64,000 nt of DNA, from assembly GCA_025642065.1 (NCBI GenBank), contig JAODUP010000127.1, positions 949,501-1,013,500 of the forward strand. The letters are read 5' to 3'. The position numbers were made by a program, and so were the translations under genes. Under the pieces are notes generated by a model. The model was not told the DNA's origin, did no database searches, and saw only the letters and a program-made list of their open reading frames with translations. The DNA is from Paralvinella palmiformis. Its lineage: Eukaryota > Annelida > Polychaeta > Terebellida > Alvinellidae. How positions within the stretch are numbered: the first letter of the stretch is position 1; every line of letters begins with the position of its first letter. Below, in pieces: positions 1 to 13,879 of the stretch.

Positions 1-1
1 C

Positions 2-163
2 AGGGACGTCTACAAGACGCCGCTGCCCCGCAGCTGTCTCCAACAGAAGGATCTGCTCTTCTTCCTCGAAGTAACGGTGAAGGCTCTTCGCCCGGCCGAC
101 TGCCATCCGGCCTTCTTCCGGCACATATCACCGTGGGCGTTGGTCTCCGGCCCGATTGAATAA
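2..163 (+). CDS. C-terminal coding exon of an unrecognised gene (partial)
   Basis: The frame starting at base 2 is open to a TAA at 161-163 and gives about 53 residues, with the gene entering from the left edge. Codon third positions are overwhelmingly G or C, unlike the AT-rich surroundings, and GC content drops right after the stop; both argue for real coding sequence. The peptide contains KDLLFFLEVTVKALRP and ends HISPWALVSGPIE. I recognise no family. A longer opposite-strand frame covers the same bases (10-414) but lacks the codon bias and runs on into AT-rich DNA, so I take it as a shadow. No splice acceptor is visible inside the window, so the exon start is unknown. Confidence 0.6.
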   Translation, partial: RDVYKTPLPRSCLQQKDLLFFLEVTVKALRPADCHPAFFRHISPWALVSGPIE

Positions 164-600
164 CTACGGCGAATCGTTAGCTCCGTGTGTTTGTCGCGTT
201 TCTCTGTGTACCTGGTCGCGAATGTGCGCGCATTTAGTTGGCGCGAACTCAATGCTATAATTGACTGATTACTGCAGTGCGGTATGATCATACAAAAAAA
301 TCCATATACAAATTGTGCGTGCTTGCTTGTTGCGTGAATTAAGAGTGTGTGCCGCTGCCGTTGTTGTCGTTTTTGTTGGTTAAGTAATCTGCCTAAAACA
401 GTCGGAATTATCATGACGCCAGAACGCCTTAAGTAGGTACCGAGCTCATCTGAGAATCATAACGTTCGGTATTGGTAGTGAAGGTTTGATAATGTGGTAT
501 CGTCATCGTTTGGTGTTGGCTGAATTTTGTTTACAAACGATGATCAAGTTAATGCTAGTCAATAAACAATTATTAGTATTAATTGAAGTTTTAACGTTTT
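164..600 (+). other. Probable 3' UTR of the left-edge gene
   Basis: Sequence after the stop at 163 shows no further coding frame. An AATAAA hexamer at 561-566 is a plausible polyadenylation signal. Inferred from position only. Confidence 0.35.
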
Positions 601-617
601 CTTCTTGAAGTGTAGAA

Positions 618-890
618 TCGCCTCTATATGGCTTAGTGGGCAAGAGCGAGTGAATTTCTTACTCATGGTCATGCTGTGAGGGAGGTCGGAGGTTCGAATC
701 CCGCCCGTCGCATTATAGTAGGAGGAGTTTTTCATCCAACCAGGGAACTGACAAGGTTTTTTTTAAAGGTGAAACAATAAATTTCAGACCATATGCATCT
801 TCCTCATTTGAGGTAGCTAAGTCACGTAAAATAACTCCCATTTCGGCTATTATTATTATTGTTATTATTATTATTATTATTGATGCAGAA
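618..890 (+). repeat. tRNA-derived SINE-like element
   Basis: An A-box-like stretch (TGGCTTAGTGGGCAAGAGC) is followed about 60 bp on by a B-box-like GAGGTTCGAATCCC, the polymerase III promoter layout of tRNA-derived SINEs. The T arm does not pair properly, so this is not a functional tRNA. The 3' end runs into (ATT)n at 848-881. A diverged piece of the body (CAGACCATATGCATCTTCC-like) recurs near 34760. Confidence 0.5.
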
Positions 891-933
891 TGAAAATAAA
901 ACCAATCAAAGCAACAACATTGAAACAAGTGCA

Positions 934-998
934 CACACACTCTCACGCGCGCGCTCACACACAGGCGCTCACACACACACGCTCATACACACACACAC

Positions 999-1031
<33 letters not shown>
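934..1031. repeat. (CA)n/(TA)n microsatellite
   Basis: Compound dinucleotide array of CA then TA units directly after the SINE-like element. Confidence 0.85.
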
Positions 1032-1032
<1 letters not shown>

Positions 1033-1039
1033 TTATATC

Positions 1040-2620
1040 ATTATAATCATATTTATTAATATCAACAATACTGCCAACTGATAATCAATGAAAGAGGACC
1101 TAGAAAAACTTTAAATTGCCACTAGAACAAGTTAAATGAAGAATAAATTCTATATATACTTTTAAACAGCAAAACTGCACACATATAATTTGTTAACATA
1201 AGTAATATTTCAGCACATTTTCCAATAACATTTTACGATAGATAACATTTTAAAACAGATTTCTTGTAAACAGATTGTTTATAAATCTGCATATGTCAAA
1301 GATAGCTGTCATTCGAATTGCTGAGAATTTAGTGGAAAGAAAGTATATCCGTATTATACTACATTCGTTCTTGGAGCCAAACTAATCACACACAATATTG
1401 TTAGATTAATATAGGGAGATATACCTGAGGGTGGTGTGGTATGTTTGAAAAATACATATAATTGTCGCTAATTAAACTAAATCACCAGACTTACACTTAT
1501 TACACTTGTAGAGTATTGAAACTGGCCTAAAAGAACTGAAAACTAAAACAGAAATTAATCAGATTTTATTAAATAATTACTATGTAGTAAGAACTCAATA
1601 TTGTCCATGTTAATTGATTGTATAATTAAAAGAAATGCTTAATTATTTTAATGATTTATGCAACGCCTGTTACTGATAAAGTTTTAATCTGAATTGTCGC
1701 GATACGATCTGTACGAGCCACATAATTGTACATTTAAACTGATAATCAGGCAAAGTTTAATCATTTCGGCCACCCCCCAAAATGGGACACTGCTAACTTA
1801 ATTTATTTTACATTGAGCTAAATTATTCACCTCTTATCTTACAATTTTACTATTTCACTGTCTCTTAGGTCAATGGTCTAATCATTCAAATCTAATTCCA
1901 TCTTGACTTAACAAACTCACTGTTAATTGTCCTCGTTTGGTCGCATCTCCACCATTTTCAGTTGGTATGCCGTAGATCTAAGACAGGTAAGTTAACTTCT
2001 TTTTAAGGCAATTTATTGGTTAATTTTGCCAAAATTACGCCTTTCTCGCACAAATTCTATTAACTCACACAACATACACTTTTACAGTCACTCTCAAACC
2101 GTTCCATCAGTTGTAATGTTTTTATTGCGCGGTAGACCTCTAATTGACATCCCCCGAAAATAAACTGGCTATAAAATGTAACAGTAGAGAGTACTTAGCG
2201 TTTTGTGTTTTTATTGTAGTCCAATATGCATAGATCAATTGAGAAAGGAAGATTCGAGATTAACGTGTCATGTGACCAACATATGTTGATTACGATAAAC
2301 TAGAGCGGTCATTATAACTTTCCTGCTATAACGGTTCTGGAGTTTTAATTCGTCTTGTTAATCATCTAAAATGAATTGTCACCATTAGCATAATTGCTAT
2401 TAATTTTTACCTTTATTAGCCACGTTATTTACAAGAATCACGAAAACAGTCCTTTAAGGCACCATTGTTTATTATTAGGCTTAATGCAAACAGTTTTTCT
2501 TTTACAATAATGCCCTTTTCTTATGTTAGGTCTGAGAAGGGACTAGAACATCTTCGTTTTGTATCAGTTAGCCACATATTGATGACTAAAACAAGAATAT
2601 TTTATTGTAGTTTTATATAA
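1040..2620. other. AT-rich non-coding stretch
   Basis: No coding frame, RNA gene or recognisable repeat is seen. A small candidate exon ending at a GTAAGT donor near 1986 is too short to support. Confidence 0.5.
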
Positions 2621-2622
2621 AG

Positions 2623-2659
<37 letters not shown>

Positions 2660-2664
<5 letters not shown>

Positions 2665-3130
2665 GCGGCTACATGCAGGCTACGTACAAAAAGCGGAAGT
2701 ACGTAAAAACATTCTATTTGAGACCACAGCTCGCAGCAAACAGCACGTGCGTGTGGTTCAATGGTGACTTGCTACATACATATCATAAACTATTTTGACA
2801 CCACAGTTTACATTCAACAGTAATTTTCTGTGGTCCGAAAGAAACCTGTATATAAAACATTTCGACGCCTCAGATGCTGACCTCAGCTTTATTCTGGGTT
2901 CGAATAACTAAATAAATTCTACCTATATGAACTTTATCGAAACAGGTCCGACTAGTCTGGCGTCGAAGTTCTTCTCTAAGCTGAGTGAAAAGTCAGGCCT
3001 TTTATATACCCTCGGCGTGTTAACAAACATGACAGTTTGTTGATCACGCGAGACAATGTACACTAAGTCAGTAGTAGCAATACTGCACAATGGATTATTA
3101 CTGGACTAGAACGAAATATCGTCTTTTGAC
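2660..3130 (-). repeat. Dispersed repeat R, copy 1 (inverted)
   Basis: The reverse complement matches the segment at 25595-26135 (GTAGCAAGTCACCATTGAAC and CATGTAGCCGCTTTC blocks) and the body at 43030-43410. It abuts an (AT)n array at 2624-2660. No coding capacity is seen. Four copies of this family occur in the window. Confidence 0.65.
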
Positions 3131-3261
3131 AACTCAGATGTCAGTAGTAACCTATCGGATTGTTATTAATTCTGATCTATATTTTCCATACACGTTTTAG
3201 AAGATTAATCTGTTATATGTGGACGTAGATCCTTGAAGCATGAGATGAATAGTAGGATATA

Positions 3262-3292
<31 letters not shown>

Positions 3293-3772
3293 GCAAAGTT
3301 TGTATCTGCAGTTGTAGTTTAGAAATAATTTTTTTTAAATAGTGCGAGATAATGAAGTTTTTGGACTTGATAAATCTCCAAACAAGTAATAATATATCAA
3401 TATTTCATGTACATTTTATAATTTATCAATATGTATGGGTGTGTATGTGTGTTTGTAAATCAATTCTATGCTTAAATATCAGATAAGCTCATGTATTCAA
3501 CGAAAAATAATTATATTGGGGAAAATAACAATCTAGCAAAACGGTCCTAATTAAAATATGACATTAAATATTCTTCATACATATTTTCTACATAGTGACC
3601 TCTTGGAGTTCTGCATTTATTTCTTGTTATTAAGTATGCGCATCTATATATCCACAATATTATTATAGATCTATATGTGACTGCACAATTAGATAATAGT
3701 GATGCAGTATACATATGACAACTGTTATAATTAGATTATAACATCAACTAGACTCACAAATATTTTTTTATG

Positions 3773-4847
<1,075 letters not shown>

Positions 4848-7688
4848 TTACGCTGTGTCTAGTTTATTATCTAAAGATGCGCATGTAAATGTTCGAAGAA
4901 CGACCTCTCCTTCTGTTCCCAATGTTCCATCGATTGTTTTATTGTTGATTGTGTCCAGATTGATGAATAGACATTGATCCGTTGGCAGACGGAAGCTAAT
5001 TCCAATACAGTCCACATCCGAGAGACATAATAGAACACATTTAGCTTTGTTCCAAGCGGGACGAGGAACATCTTCGTGTTCCATATTCGTCCACGTTGTT
5101 AGACTAGTAAACGGACCTGGACAAAATTAAGTTGTACATCTTTAAGAGGAATATATTAGATTTACTAGAAGTAGCTTCTCATACAGGCACATATGCAGAT
5201 CCAAGCATTCGTATACAGCTAGACACGCATAAACAACGTAATTACTCAAATACATCTTCAGACGCACGTAAATACGTGGGCATGCACGAAAGGAAGGAAG
5301 TTAAAACGGGTTTCAAATTGATATAACGTTGAACACCCTTTGAACCAGCGTTAATTACTTACAATTACTTGAGACAACAGTGTTCCACATTTTAACTGCA
5401 ATTTCAACGTTATTCGATGTCTGGTTATATCCAGCAGTTCCCCAATTCGTCGGTATGTGAATGATAGTTCCTGATTCATCTGCCGGCACAAATATCCTGA
5501 TGTTGGTAGCAGAGTAACCGAACACGACGCCGCCATAAGAGGAGCCGGGATAAGCATTTCGGTGAACTTGGCCAATGGCGGGAAATACGAAGCCTTCGTT
5601 TGGACCATCCAGTGCTTTGACCTGAATATGTATAGAAAACTCTATATACAACATTAGAATTTGGCGCATTTAATACATTATTTCCACTGACGAGTATCTA
5701 CCAACCTGGACGCTAATATAGTTCGTCAACGGGTTCCACTGTTTCATGTTCACTTTCAAGTTAGACATATCGGGAATTTTATCATAACTGAGTCCATTTA
5801 GTCTAAAGCTAAACTGTTGAGGTTCTCGTCCAAGAGACTTCCATCCTCTCACTCGGAATTCACCAGCTTTGCAGTAATTATTGTATTCTGGATAGCCGTC
5901 GTGGATGCAGATAAGCATTTTGTAATCTTAGACAAAAAAGTGAAACTGTAAGATTTTGGCATAACATACAACATTATTGTAAAAACGTTGTTCGGATTAG
6001 CCGATGGACAACCGCCAGAATAGTGAATCAATTTAATCCGTGTAAATACCGAGTCCGTATGATGTCATTATGTTATGTACGTATAATTAAACTATCCACT
6101 TCTTTTCTTAAATAGACACTTACTTTGATTAGGAGTCCAGATTCTGGTGTGCGTAATGTTGTATGCAAATATAAGTCCACTCATAATACAATAGGTGCAT
6201 GGAAGAATGGGAGCACTACCCGCTCCTGAAATATTATCAAGTGATATCCGTTTTAATATAGAAAGTCCATTTATGGTTAATACTTCACTGTTACAAGTAC
6301 TACTACTACTACTACTACTACTACTATGACTTCTACTACTATTATTATCACCATTATAACGACTCCTGTTACTACTTCTACTACTACTATTACTACTACT
6401 ACTACTACTACTACTATATAATAAAAATAAAAATAATAACAAAAATAATAAAATCCATTCTGGAGCCGGTTCGTTGGTAAAGACTCCTCCTTACCTGAAT
6501 ATTTAATTGCATTAACATACAGGTATTTATTATCATCATCATCATCATCATCATCATCGTCATCATCAATTTAAGCAACACCAGCAGCAGCATCGTCATC
6601 ATTAATAAACCTAAACTGTAAGGTCAACGAATATTTATGCTCGAATGTAAAACGATTAGATTTAAATGACACTGGATGATAACGTAACATTTATTATCCG
6701 ACATAGATATTCGTTACGAAGGTGTCTCACCTACTCCTTCGGCGTAAATCATTTCAGTTCTATATTTACATCGGATCTGCAGCTGAACCAGGCTCAGCTC
6801 ACTGGTAATATGATGGGATATTTCAACAAAATATGGCGGTACTACGTGGAAATGGAAGAAATTTTCATAGATGAGAACATATCAAGGTGACCTCATTGGC
6901 TAAGTACACTTGGTTTAGTAAATATTTTCCATAATACGTGTATCGATACTAAGCTGATAGTCGTCTTTACTAACAGGTAGTACAAACATTGTACTGAGTC
7001 CCCCGGGGGGATGGGTGGGGGATGGGTGGGGGGAATGTTAATATGAACTGACTTTCAATAACGACGTGTGACATAAAGTAAATATTGACATTTTAATGGT
7101 GTCATACCGACTTATAAAATCAGAAATAGAATGAACGCTTTAAGTGATAACACTAAAAAAACACTTCTAATAAGATGACGTCAGCAATGGAAAACAGAAT
7201 ATAGAATATTATGGTGTATAGTGATGAGATTTGTCGGTATAAAGCTTTGCCATCGATCATGGCAGCACTTAGTCATTGTCAATCGACAGCCGTCTCGCTA
7301 ATCCTGACAATCTGGAAGAATTCTGAAAACAGAGGTACTATGAAATATCCAAGAGTGATCCAGAATCGACCAGTGTAGTATAAGTTGAGAAATAATAAAC
7401 ACTCCATTAGATGACCACCATTATGGTTAGAAGCTTGTGTATTATTACCCCCCGCTACAATAGATAACCATTCTGTGTCAACGTCAGGAACGGGGAAGCT
7501 TGACGACTTCCAGGCGAAGATTTTGACCATCACTTTGTCTTCTATCTGATTCACAGCAGGTTCACCGGCGGAAGATGTCCAAGATGAAGAATCTATCAAA
7601 TAGATAATTATTTCGTATAAATGATATCTTACAGATAACATTGACGTTTATTTATTTAGATTAATGTAATTTGATTTAATAATGAGTG

Positions 7689-7748
<60 letters not shown>

Positions 7749-9560
7749 TAATAAAACTATTTTGAGTTAGTATGACCCTATTCACTGAGCATATAACAAA
7801 ATCATTCCATTAATCGAAATATTTTCAGAGACTTGGATATGTGAAATAGATCAGTCTACTCTTAATTGAAATGCTTTATTTCCAAACAACTATCTTCAAT
7901 GGAAGGTTATGCCATATTGGCAGCTTCCGTAAACAGAATAGACTAATAGTTGTTCTTTTTTAATGGGTGTTAATCGGTGTATGTGTTTCGATTTGTGTGT
8001 GTGTGTCTGTGTGTGTGTCTCTTTGTGTGTGTGTGTGTGCCGCGCTCGGGCGCGTCTGTATTAACAATGTTTAGAAAGGCACAGAATAATGAATTGCAAA
8101 TGCATTACATGTCTCAACAAAGCCGAATTAGCCACAAACTAGTTTTTTTCCCTACGGAGTAATCTTGCACCTTGTTTAGTCCTTCTTTCTCTATACTTGA
8201 ATGGTCCATTTGTAAAATCGGTCAATTGGCTAACATCAAAGTGCCGTTTATATCTCCGTCACGCATTCAATAATTGTCTATTGTGACATGTTATCATAAA
8301 CGCGATGAGACTAGATTATGACCTGATTCAGCTTCTCCCTAACTTGGGAACATTCCATATCTTCCGCTTAATGAAAATAACTTTCTGGACATATTTCCTA
8401 GCGGAATGATACAGGAATGTACAATAGATGTTTATAAACAATAAAAGGTTTACCCCGTACCTATACAGAAAGCCTTTCCAGTGTTATTGAAGTCGTTACT
8501 CTCCACTGGAGCAAACAAGTACACACGATTGACATCGTAAGTGTAAAGTATCCCACAATAAAGCCAAGGTAAGTCGTCATCCGCTTGTTGAGAGCTACCT
8601 GCTTCAAACATCCACCCTTCATATGGTCCTCTCGTCGGCGTCACTATCACCTTTACCTTACAAATATAGGAATTAAACTAAATTAGTTTTTGATTAGTAG
8701 AAATAGTCCATACCTTTGGATCTATTATAACGAACACCTTATCACTTATGGCAAAATCCCCACTACTTGGAGAAGCTCGAAGTGGCTTGTGTTTTATAAT
8801 AATAATTGGTATTTATATAGCGCCCAAATCCAGCTATATAGCTGTTCTAAGGCACTTTACAGCATTATTATTATTATTATTATTATTACCCCTGACTCAG
8901 ACCAGTTGCAATCCAGCACACATCTCAACACCCCAGGGAGCATACAACACATGCTGCCAATATTGGCGCGAAGCGTTACTCAAACACATATGCATCACGT
9001 CCTGTCAGGTTCTCGTTTTTATGGATGAGTGAACCAGTCGCCGCGTGACGGCATCGCAGCTCCCGGAGCCTCGAACCCGCGACCCTTCGGCTACGAGTCC
9101 TACTCTCTAACTAACTGCGCCATCGTGGCTCGATTAAACTCCGATTTAGAGAGCCAGATTTTCCATTTTCTTCTTCATAATCAGAAATGAACGTTCTCGA
9201 CAATCCTCCACAAAACTAATAATACTGAAACGTGGACTTACCTTCATTGGAACTTCTCCAAGGTCGTGTTCCACTTGTCGCCAAGAATTCGTGGAATCAT
9301 AGGATTGCATCAAAAGCCAATCTGATTGAAAGTCGGCAGCCTCCATCCCACCTACTTCGGACATCTGATATCCTAATTAATTAATTAAGTAATGAACTAA
9401 TCCACTCTGTAAGTTCCATGTTCCAGTTCGATAATAGTAACGCCAGCATGTATCGTTATATAATAATCAAATATAGATTGATTTAATATCTAATTGGCCA
9501 TTTACCTGTACACATCAAAGCAAAAAAGATGGTTAGATAATGTGATCTGACGCCAAACAT
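4848..9560 (-). CDS. Gene A: secreted three-module protein with PAN-like C-terminus (intact)
   Basis: Nine exons, given from the 5' end on the minus strand: 9506-9560, 9242-9372, 8461-8656, 7449-7592, 6731-6841, 6124-6225, 5706-5926, 5363-5621, 4848-5116. All junctions are GT-AG with phases 1,0,1,1,1,1,0,1; they total 1488 nt, or 495 residues plus TAA. Residues 1-19 are a hydrophobic signal peptide (MFGVRSHYLTIFFALMC). Module 1 (about 35-168) has the motif SSQQADDDLPWLYCG and ends AWKSSSFP; module 2 (about 170-300) has FAYNITHTRIWTPN; module 3 (about 295-400) has YGGVVFGYSATNIRIFVP. The tail (407-495) is cysteine-rich and PAN/apple-like (KCVLLCLSDVDCIG, then DQCLF). The modules look like diverged copies of one extracellular beta-domain that I cannot name. 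An extracellular binding or structural role is inference. The ATG was chosen because it opens the signal peptide and its exon phase matches B and C. Confidence 0.8.
6296..6560. repeat. (CTA)n and (ATC)n microsatellites in gene A intron 5
   Basis: Trinucleotide runs lie at 6298-6416 (imperfect CTA) and about 6533-6558 (ATC). The serine- or methionine-rich frames here are artefacts. Confidence 0.85.
7691..7745. repeat. (AT)n microsatellite in gene A intron 3
   Basis: Pure AT dinucleotides over about 55 bp. A (GT)n-rich run at 7997-8040 lies in the same intron. Confidence 0.9.
8790..9131 (-). repeat. tRNA-derived SINE with a LINE-like 3' tail, in gene A intron 2
   Basis: On the minus strand, a tRNA-like head (GATGGCGCAGTTAGTTAGAG, then CGGGTTCGAGGCTCC) is followed by about 170 bp of body, an (AAT)n run, and a tail with GCCTTAGA and GGGCGCTATATAAAT. 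The same tail blocks end the LINE relic at 29838-31460, suggesting the SINE uses that LINE's machinery. Confidence 0.6.
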
Positions 9561-9674
9561 CACGTCTGATGTTATCTGTTATCTCCTTCTCAATGATAAC
9601 AGATTATCAGAGGTTCTTCTTCGTCGTAGTCGTAGATACTAGCTACCATCACCGAGTAACTACTGTCAATAATA

Positions 9675-9682
9675 CTTATATA
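9675..9682 (-). promoter_or_regulatory. Possible TATA box of gene A
   Basis: TATATAAG on the minus strand lies about 115 bp upstream of the gene A start codon, inside CAATATATAAGTATT. Gene B has CAATATATAG upstream of its own ATG. Placement is plausible, but in AT-rich DNA this is weak evidence. Confidence 0.3.
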
Positions 9683-9702
9683 TTGTTGACCTAATTGGGG
9701 GA

Positions 9703-9777
9703 GCGCCCTAGGTAGAGCAGCTGTAACGCGCCCTAGATAGAGCAGCTGGAACGCGCCCTAGATAGAGCAGCTGGAAC
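9703..9777. repeat. Three 25-bp tandem copies upstream of gene A
   Basis: Unit GCGCCCTAGATAGAGCAGCT plus five bases, starting at 9703, 9728 and 9753 and nearly identical. It is GC-richer than its surroundings and sits just beyond the possible TATA box of gene A, so a regulatory role is possible but unproven. Confidence 0.7.
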
Positions 9778-9789
9778 GCGCCGCCCTAA

Positions 9790-10303
9790 AACGTCTAAGT
9801 AGTGGGGAACGGCTAGAACTCGATTACCTCTACTCTAGGGATTATCTCACCGAGGCTCAACCAAGCTCACACTTGCCTCATATACTCACCCATCATTTAT
9901 TGACCTGGCCATATTACTGTCTGTGTCAAATTACGACCACCAGTGAGAATAAACATTTACCTGTGTCGTTAAAAGAACACTTCGTGTTAAACTCACCTAA
10001 TGATTGATTACCTGTTGTTATTGTTATTTAATGGATGGCTTGGCTGAGACAAGTACGCTGTGCTTTATCGAGATGTCTTAAACGAAGTGCTACTAATGAC
10101 AGGTAAATATTTGGAAAGAGAAACGACGACAGGGAACCACGAACCTTTTAATCATATTACGAATAATTATTCAAGACTTTCAAACATCGTAATCGATTCA
10201 CCTAAAACTGTCCTATCAAGTACGACAATCCAATATTCACATAGTCATGCGCGCTAACACGGGAGACGAACGTTAATTGATCACTTAAATACAAATATAG
10301 ATA

Positions 10304-10334
<31 letters not shown>

Positions 10335-11254
10335 GAAACATTGTCTGTCGTTGTATGCCAAGTAGCTCAATAAAACATTTACCGAACACAAACTTGACTT
10401 ATTGATGAAGATTTGGTAAATTTCATTTAGCTAAACAAAATATTAGTTATGTTAATTTATTCAATTAGTTAAAGGCAATTTATTTATCTTCATGTTACAT
10501 ACATTATATCATATTATATTGGAAATACGGAATTATTCTCGTTTCATATCGTGAGATAATTTCATGAAAGACGTTTTCTAGACACTCAAACGAAGGATAA
10601 AGTCATATTGTTTAAAAAGAGTATTTTGGATTATCTCTGATGCTGACCTTTGGGTGAAATTTGAACCAATTTGAATGTTTACTGTATCGGCAACATTAGT
10701 CTCCATAACTATTGCGAGATCTTCCTCTTGAAACAACTGCTGCCGCTTCGACATGACTTTCAGTTCAGTTATCGCTTAATCAGAAAGCGGGTATTTCCGA
10801 ATAACTGTTAGTCAAATCATACGTAGAGGATGTATCATTCTACAGATAGCCGACTTACGGGTAGGCCAGTGACTAAGAACTTGAGTATAATATTCATGAA
10901 ATAAGTAATCGGTAATATACGACATATAACACATTTTATTTGCCCATCTCTAACCACAGTGACACTATTTACTGAGGTGATATGTTGGTATTATTAAACG
11001 TCGTCGATCCTTCTACAGTTATGACGCATAAAACTTTCCGGAATAAATCCCGAAAACTAAAAATCCTTAAAATGGAAAATTGACCTAATTTATTTCTATT
11101 TGGACAAGAGCATCTGAAATATTATATTATTATTAGTAATAATTAATTCATAGCTATAGCGCATAATTAAGTTAATTATCCTCTCATCGAAAACTGTCAG
11201 TACGGTTATTTCTATGACTAACGCTGGATTGTTTCTGTGGCTAACACTACATGG
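9790..11254. other. Non-coding stretch 5' of gene A
   Basis: No coding frame is supported. It holds only a short (GATT)n run at 10304-10331. Confidence 0.5.
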
Positions 11255-11372
11255 TCCGTGTGACTACCATTAGATAGTCACAGTGACTAGCTTATATTAG
11301 TACACTGTATCACTCGTAATTACTAAAAGCTAGTCATTCCGACTATCTAATAATAGTCATATTGACTATGTA
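11255..11372. repeat. Imperfect palindrome (MITE-like)
   Basis: Left arm around 11255-11295 (TAGATAGTCACAGTGACTAG) pairs imperfectly with the right arm at 11324-11372 (CTAGTCATTCCGACTATCTA). The arms are about 40 bp with a spacer near 30 bp. Confidence 0.5.
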
Positions 11373-12457
11373 ATGGTATTCGCAGAGACAATGAGGTAGT
11401 AGTCGGTTTGATCATCCCAACATGGTGGCGGTGGTGATGATCCAGGTGTAAGATGGTGTCACAATGACAGCTATTTAGTAGTCATACTATGATGTTCTGG
11501 TGAGAAAACCCGAAGAAGCCTTAAACGAATAAAGAACATACTCCCTATTTTATTATATGTAAAATAAATCAAGAACATACGACTAACCAACAATGGAAAT
11601 AAAATAACAATTTGTGCATGTACTATAATATGAACATTTTGAATAGCAAGAAATAAACTTATTCCACTATTTGCAGCTCCATATATTAATTGATTTCTCA
11701 AATAAATTTCAGATCGTTGCTTCTAAAATTTCAGTAAAATATTGACTTTGTTACATCCAATTTAATAAATATAAACCATGAAAGTATTACACTATTTCTA
11801 TATCAAGATCAAAATAATATAGCCTGTAAAATACGACATAAACGTGCAATAGCCTTCGTTATCAGAATATAATTATTGTTCATAATATAAATTACAATTG
11901 TTTAATACCAATTTTGGTGAAGTAAGCATAATTATCGTGATTAATTTTATTGTGAAGTAGCAAATAATTTAGAAGTATTTTTACTTTTCTTTTTGACACC
12001 AAAACACAAAGATTAGAATATCAACTCACATCACATACATGTACATTGACAAAATTAATGCTCATTTCCATTTAGCATCTGGCACCTAAGAAAATTATCA
12101 TCATTTGATATATACATGTATCAATTCAGTTCCAAAATATAATTTGAAGACATGACGGGAAATGGATACGCTGCTACAAACCTATATCCATTAACCAGCT
12201 GTTAAACGGAAAGTTTCTTAGCTTCAGTTTTATGAAGTTAGATTCTCTTAAAACTGAGGGTTAGAAATATTTAAAACTTAGAATATGGCTAAGTAACAAG
12301 TGAAAACAAAGTCACTACAGTCGTGAACCAACCTCCTGACCATCAGCATAGAACCGAAATGATCTTACTTGATCAAAGACACCAGGTTAAGAAAGAAACA
12401 GAACGAATAATTGCGCGTTTTTTACAGATAGAAGTTTTCTTCCAAATATGATGATGA
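11373..12457. other. AT-rich non-coding stretch
   Basis: I see no supported gene or repeat here. Confidence 0.5.
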
Positions 12458-12640
12458 TGATTGACGTTTTACGGCCACTTTTGTTCACATGGTAGGCCAA
12501 TTGGGCCGAGCGACTTCCAAAGGTGATGTAACGAAGTCAAAGATGAGACAGCCTTCAGATATGCCCGCGCCAAGATTCGAACTCAGGTGGTAGCGATCTA
12601 TGGTCCAAATACGCTACCAACTAGACCACGGAGGCGCCCT
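12458..12640 (-). repeat. tRNA-derived SINE, family S, copy 1
   Basis: On the minus strand it starts GGCGCCTCCGTGGTCTAG (A box), then a B-box-like GAGTTCGAATCTTGG, a body with GGGCATATCTGAAGG, and a tail GTGGCCGTAAAACGTCAATC. Four more copies occur in the window. Confidence 0.75.
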
Positions 12641-13635
12641 CTCTTCTTGAAGGTTTCGCTTTCTTTCAAGGGACAAGGAATGGCCAGCAATGCCAGTCGT
12701 GAAGCAACACATTTTGGGTAATCTTTGAAGGCAACTGGCTAAAATATTCGAATATGAAGGGAACATTGACAACGAGCAAACATATTATATTGGCAATGGT
12801 TATTGATATCCATATTTGGTACATTGTCTGGGTCAACACTAGATGGAATCAATGTAGAATGGAATTATGAAAACGAATAACATAACTAATTATATAAATG
12901 GAAACACAATAATTTATGCCATTTTAAAAGCCTCTTCATAATGATAGACAGACGAAGATAACTGAAAATAATCTACTTAATTCTATGTATGATAACTTGG
13001 GTATCAATGATCAGCTGGACGTTTGTTGTTGGTATGCTTCATCCGACAGCTCTTTGTTTACGTTTGGTCTTTCTAATAGTAGAACGAATTTAAATACAGA
13101 TCTGTGAAATGAAACTGTCATTGACAAATGTGCACCCGAACGTTGACAGGCATTTGTGACTTGTATGGCGAGTACAAAAAGGCATACAGTCGTGTAACAA
13201 CTACTAAACCATAGTACCATCGTATAGACCCACACTGGAATTATAATAAAAGTAACTTAACATTAACAAAGCTCTACAAAATAAAACAAAATCGCTGAAT
13301 ATTGCGACAACCAAGTTTAGTGAAGAAGACAACACGTTTATGGTGGGATGACAACCCCGTGATCATCTCAGGAAGTCGACATGATCATCCGGTGACTATG
13401 AAGGGTAGTCAGTGAAGACTAGTTGTAAGAATTTTATGTGGGCGATAATACCAAATGTTATTTAAATAAAAGGCTTCTTCACTTAATACCGCATGTTATC
13501 GAACACTTTCTAGTTAAAACTGTCTATGATAACACTGCTGTTACTTATATATCATTATATGTAATAAACATTCTGGGATCGGCTGTTGAAATGGTTTAAT
13601 CATTAAACATTGTTGTCAATGTTTTTGGAATATAT

Positions 13636-13678
<43 letters not shown>

Positions 13679-13879
13679 CCTTTACACTCACCAGTTTGAG
13701 AATCGCTGACTAAAAGTCGTCTAGCGAACTGTTTTCAGAAACGTTCTTCATTGCTTTAAAACTTTAATTGACATTTCCCGCACTAGTGGGGCGCCACCGT
13801 CGCTTGCATTTGAAAGCGAGGCTCCACGCAACAGAATTCGATAAGATGGCAGGTGTTCCTTAAGTATACTTAAGGATGT
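12641..13879. other. Non-coding stretch
   Basis: No supported gene. It holds a (CA)n/(TA)n array at 13635-13678. Confidence 0.5.

Noticed and set aside
10..414. 134-residue minus-strand frame at the left edge
   Set aside because: It lies antisense to a plus-strand exon with strong G/C third-position bias, and its C-terminal half only mirrors that exon.
630..716. Functional tRNA gene
   Set aside because: A and B boxes are present, but the T stem does not pair and no clean acceptor stem forms, so a tRNA-derived SINE is the better reading.
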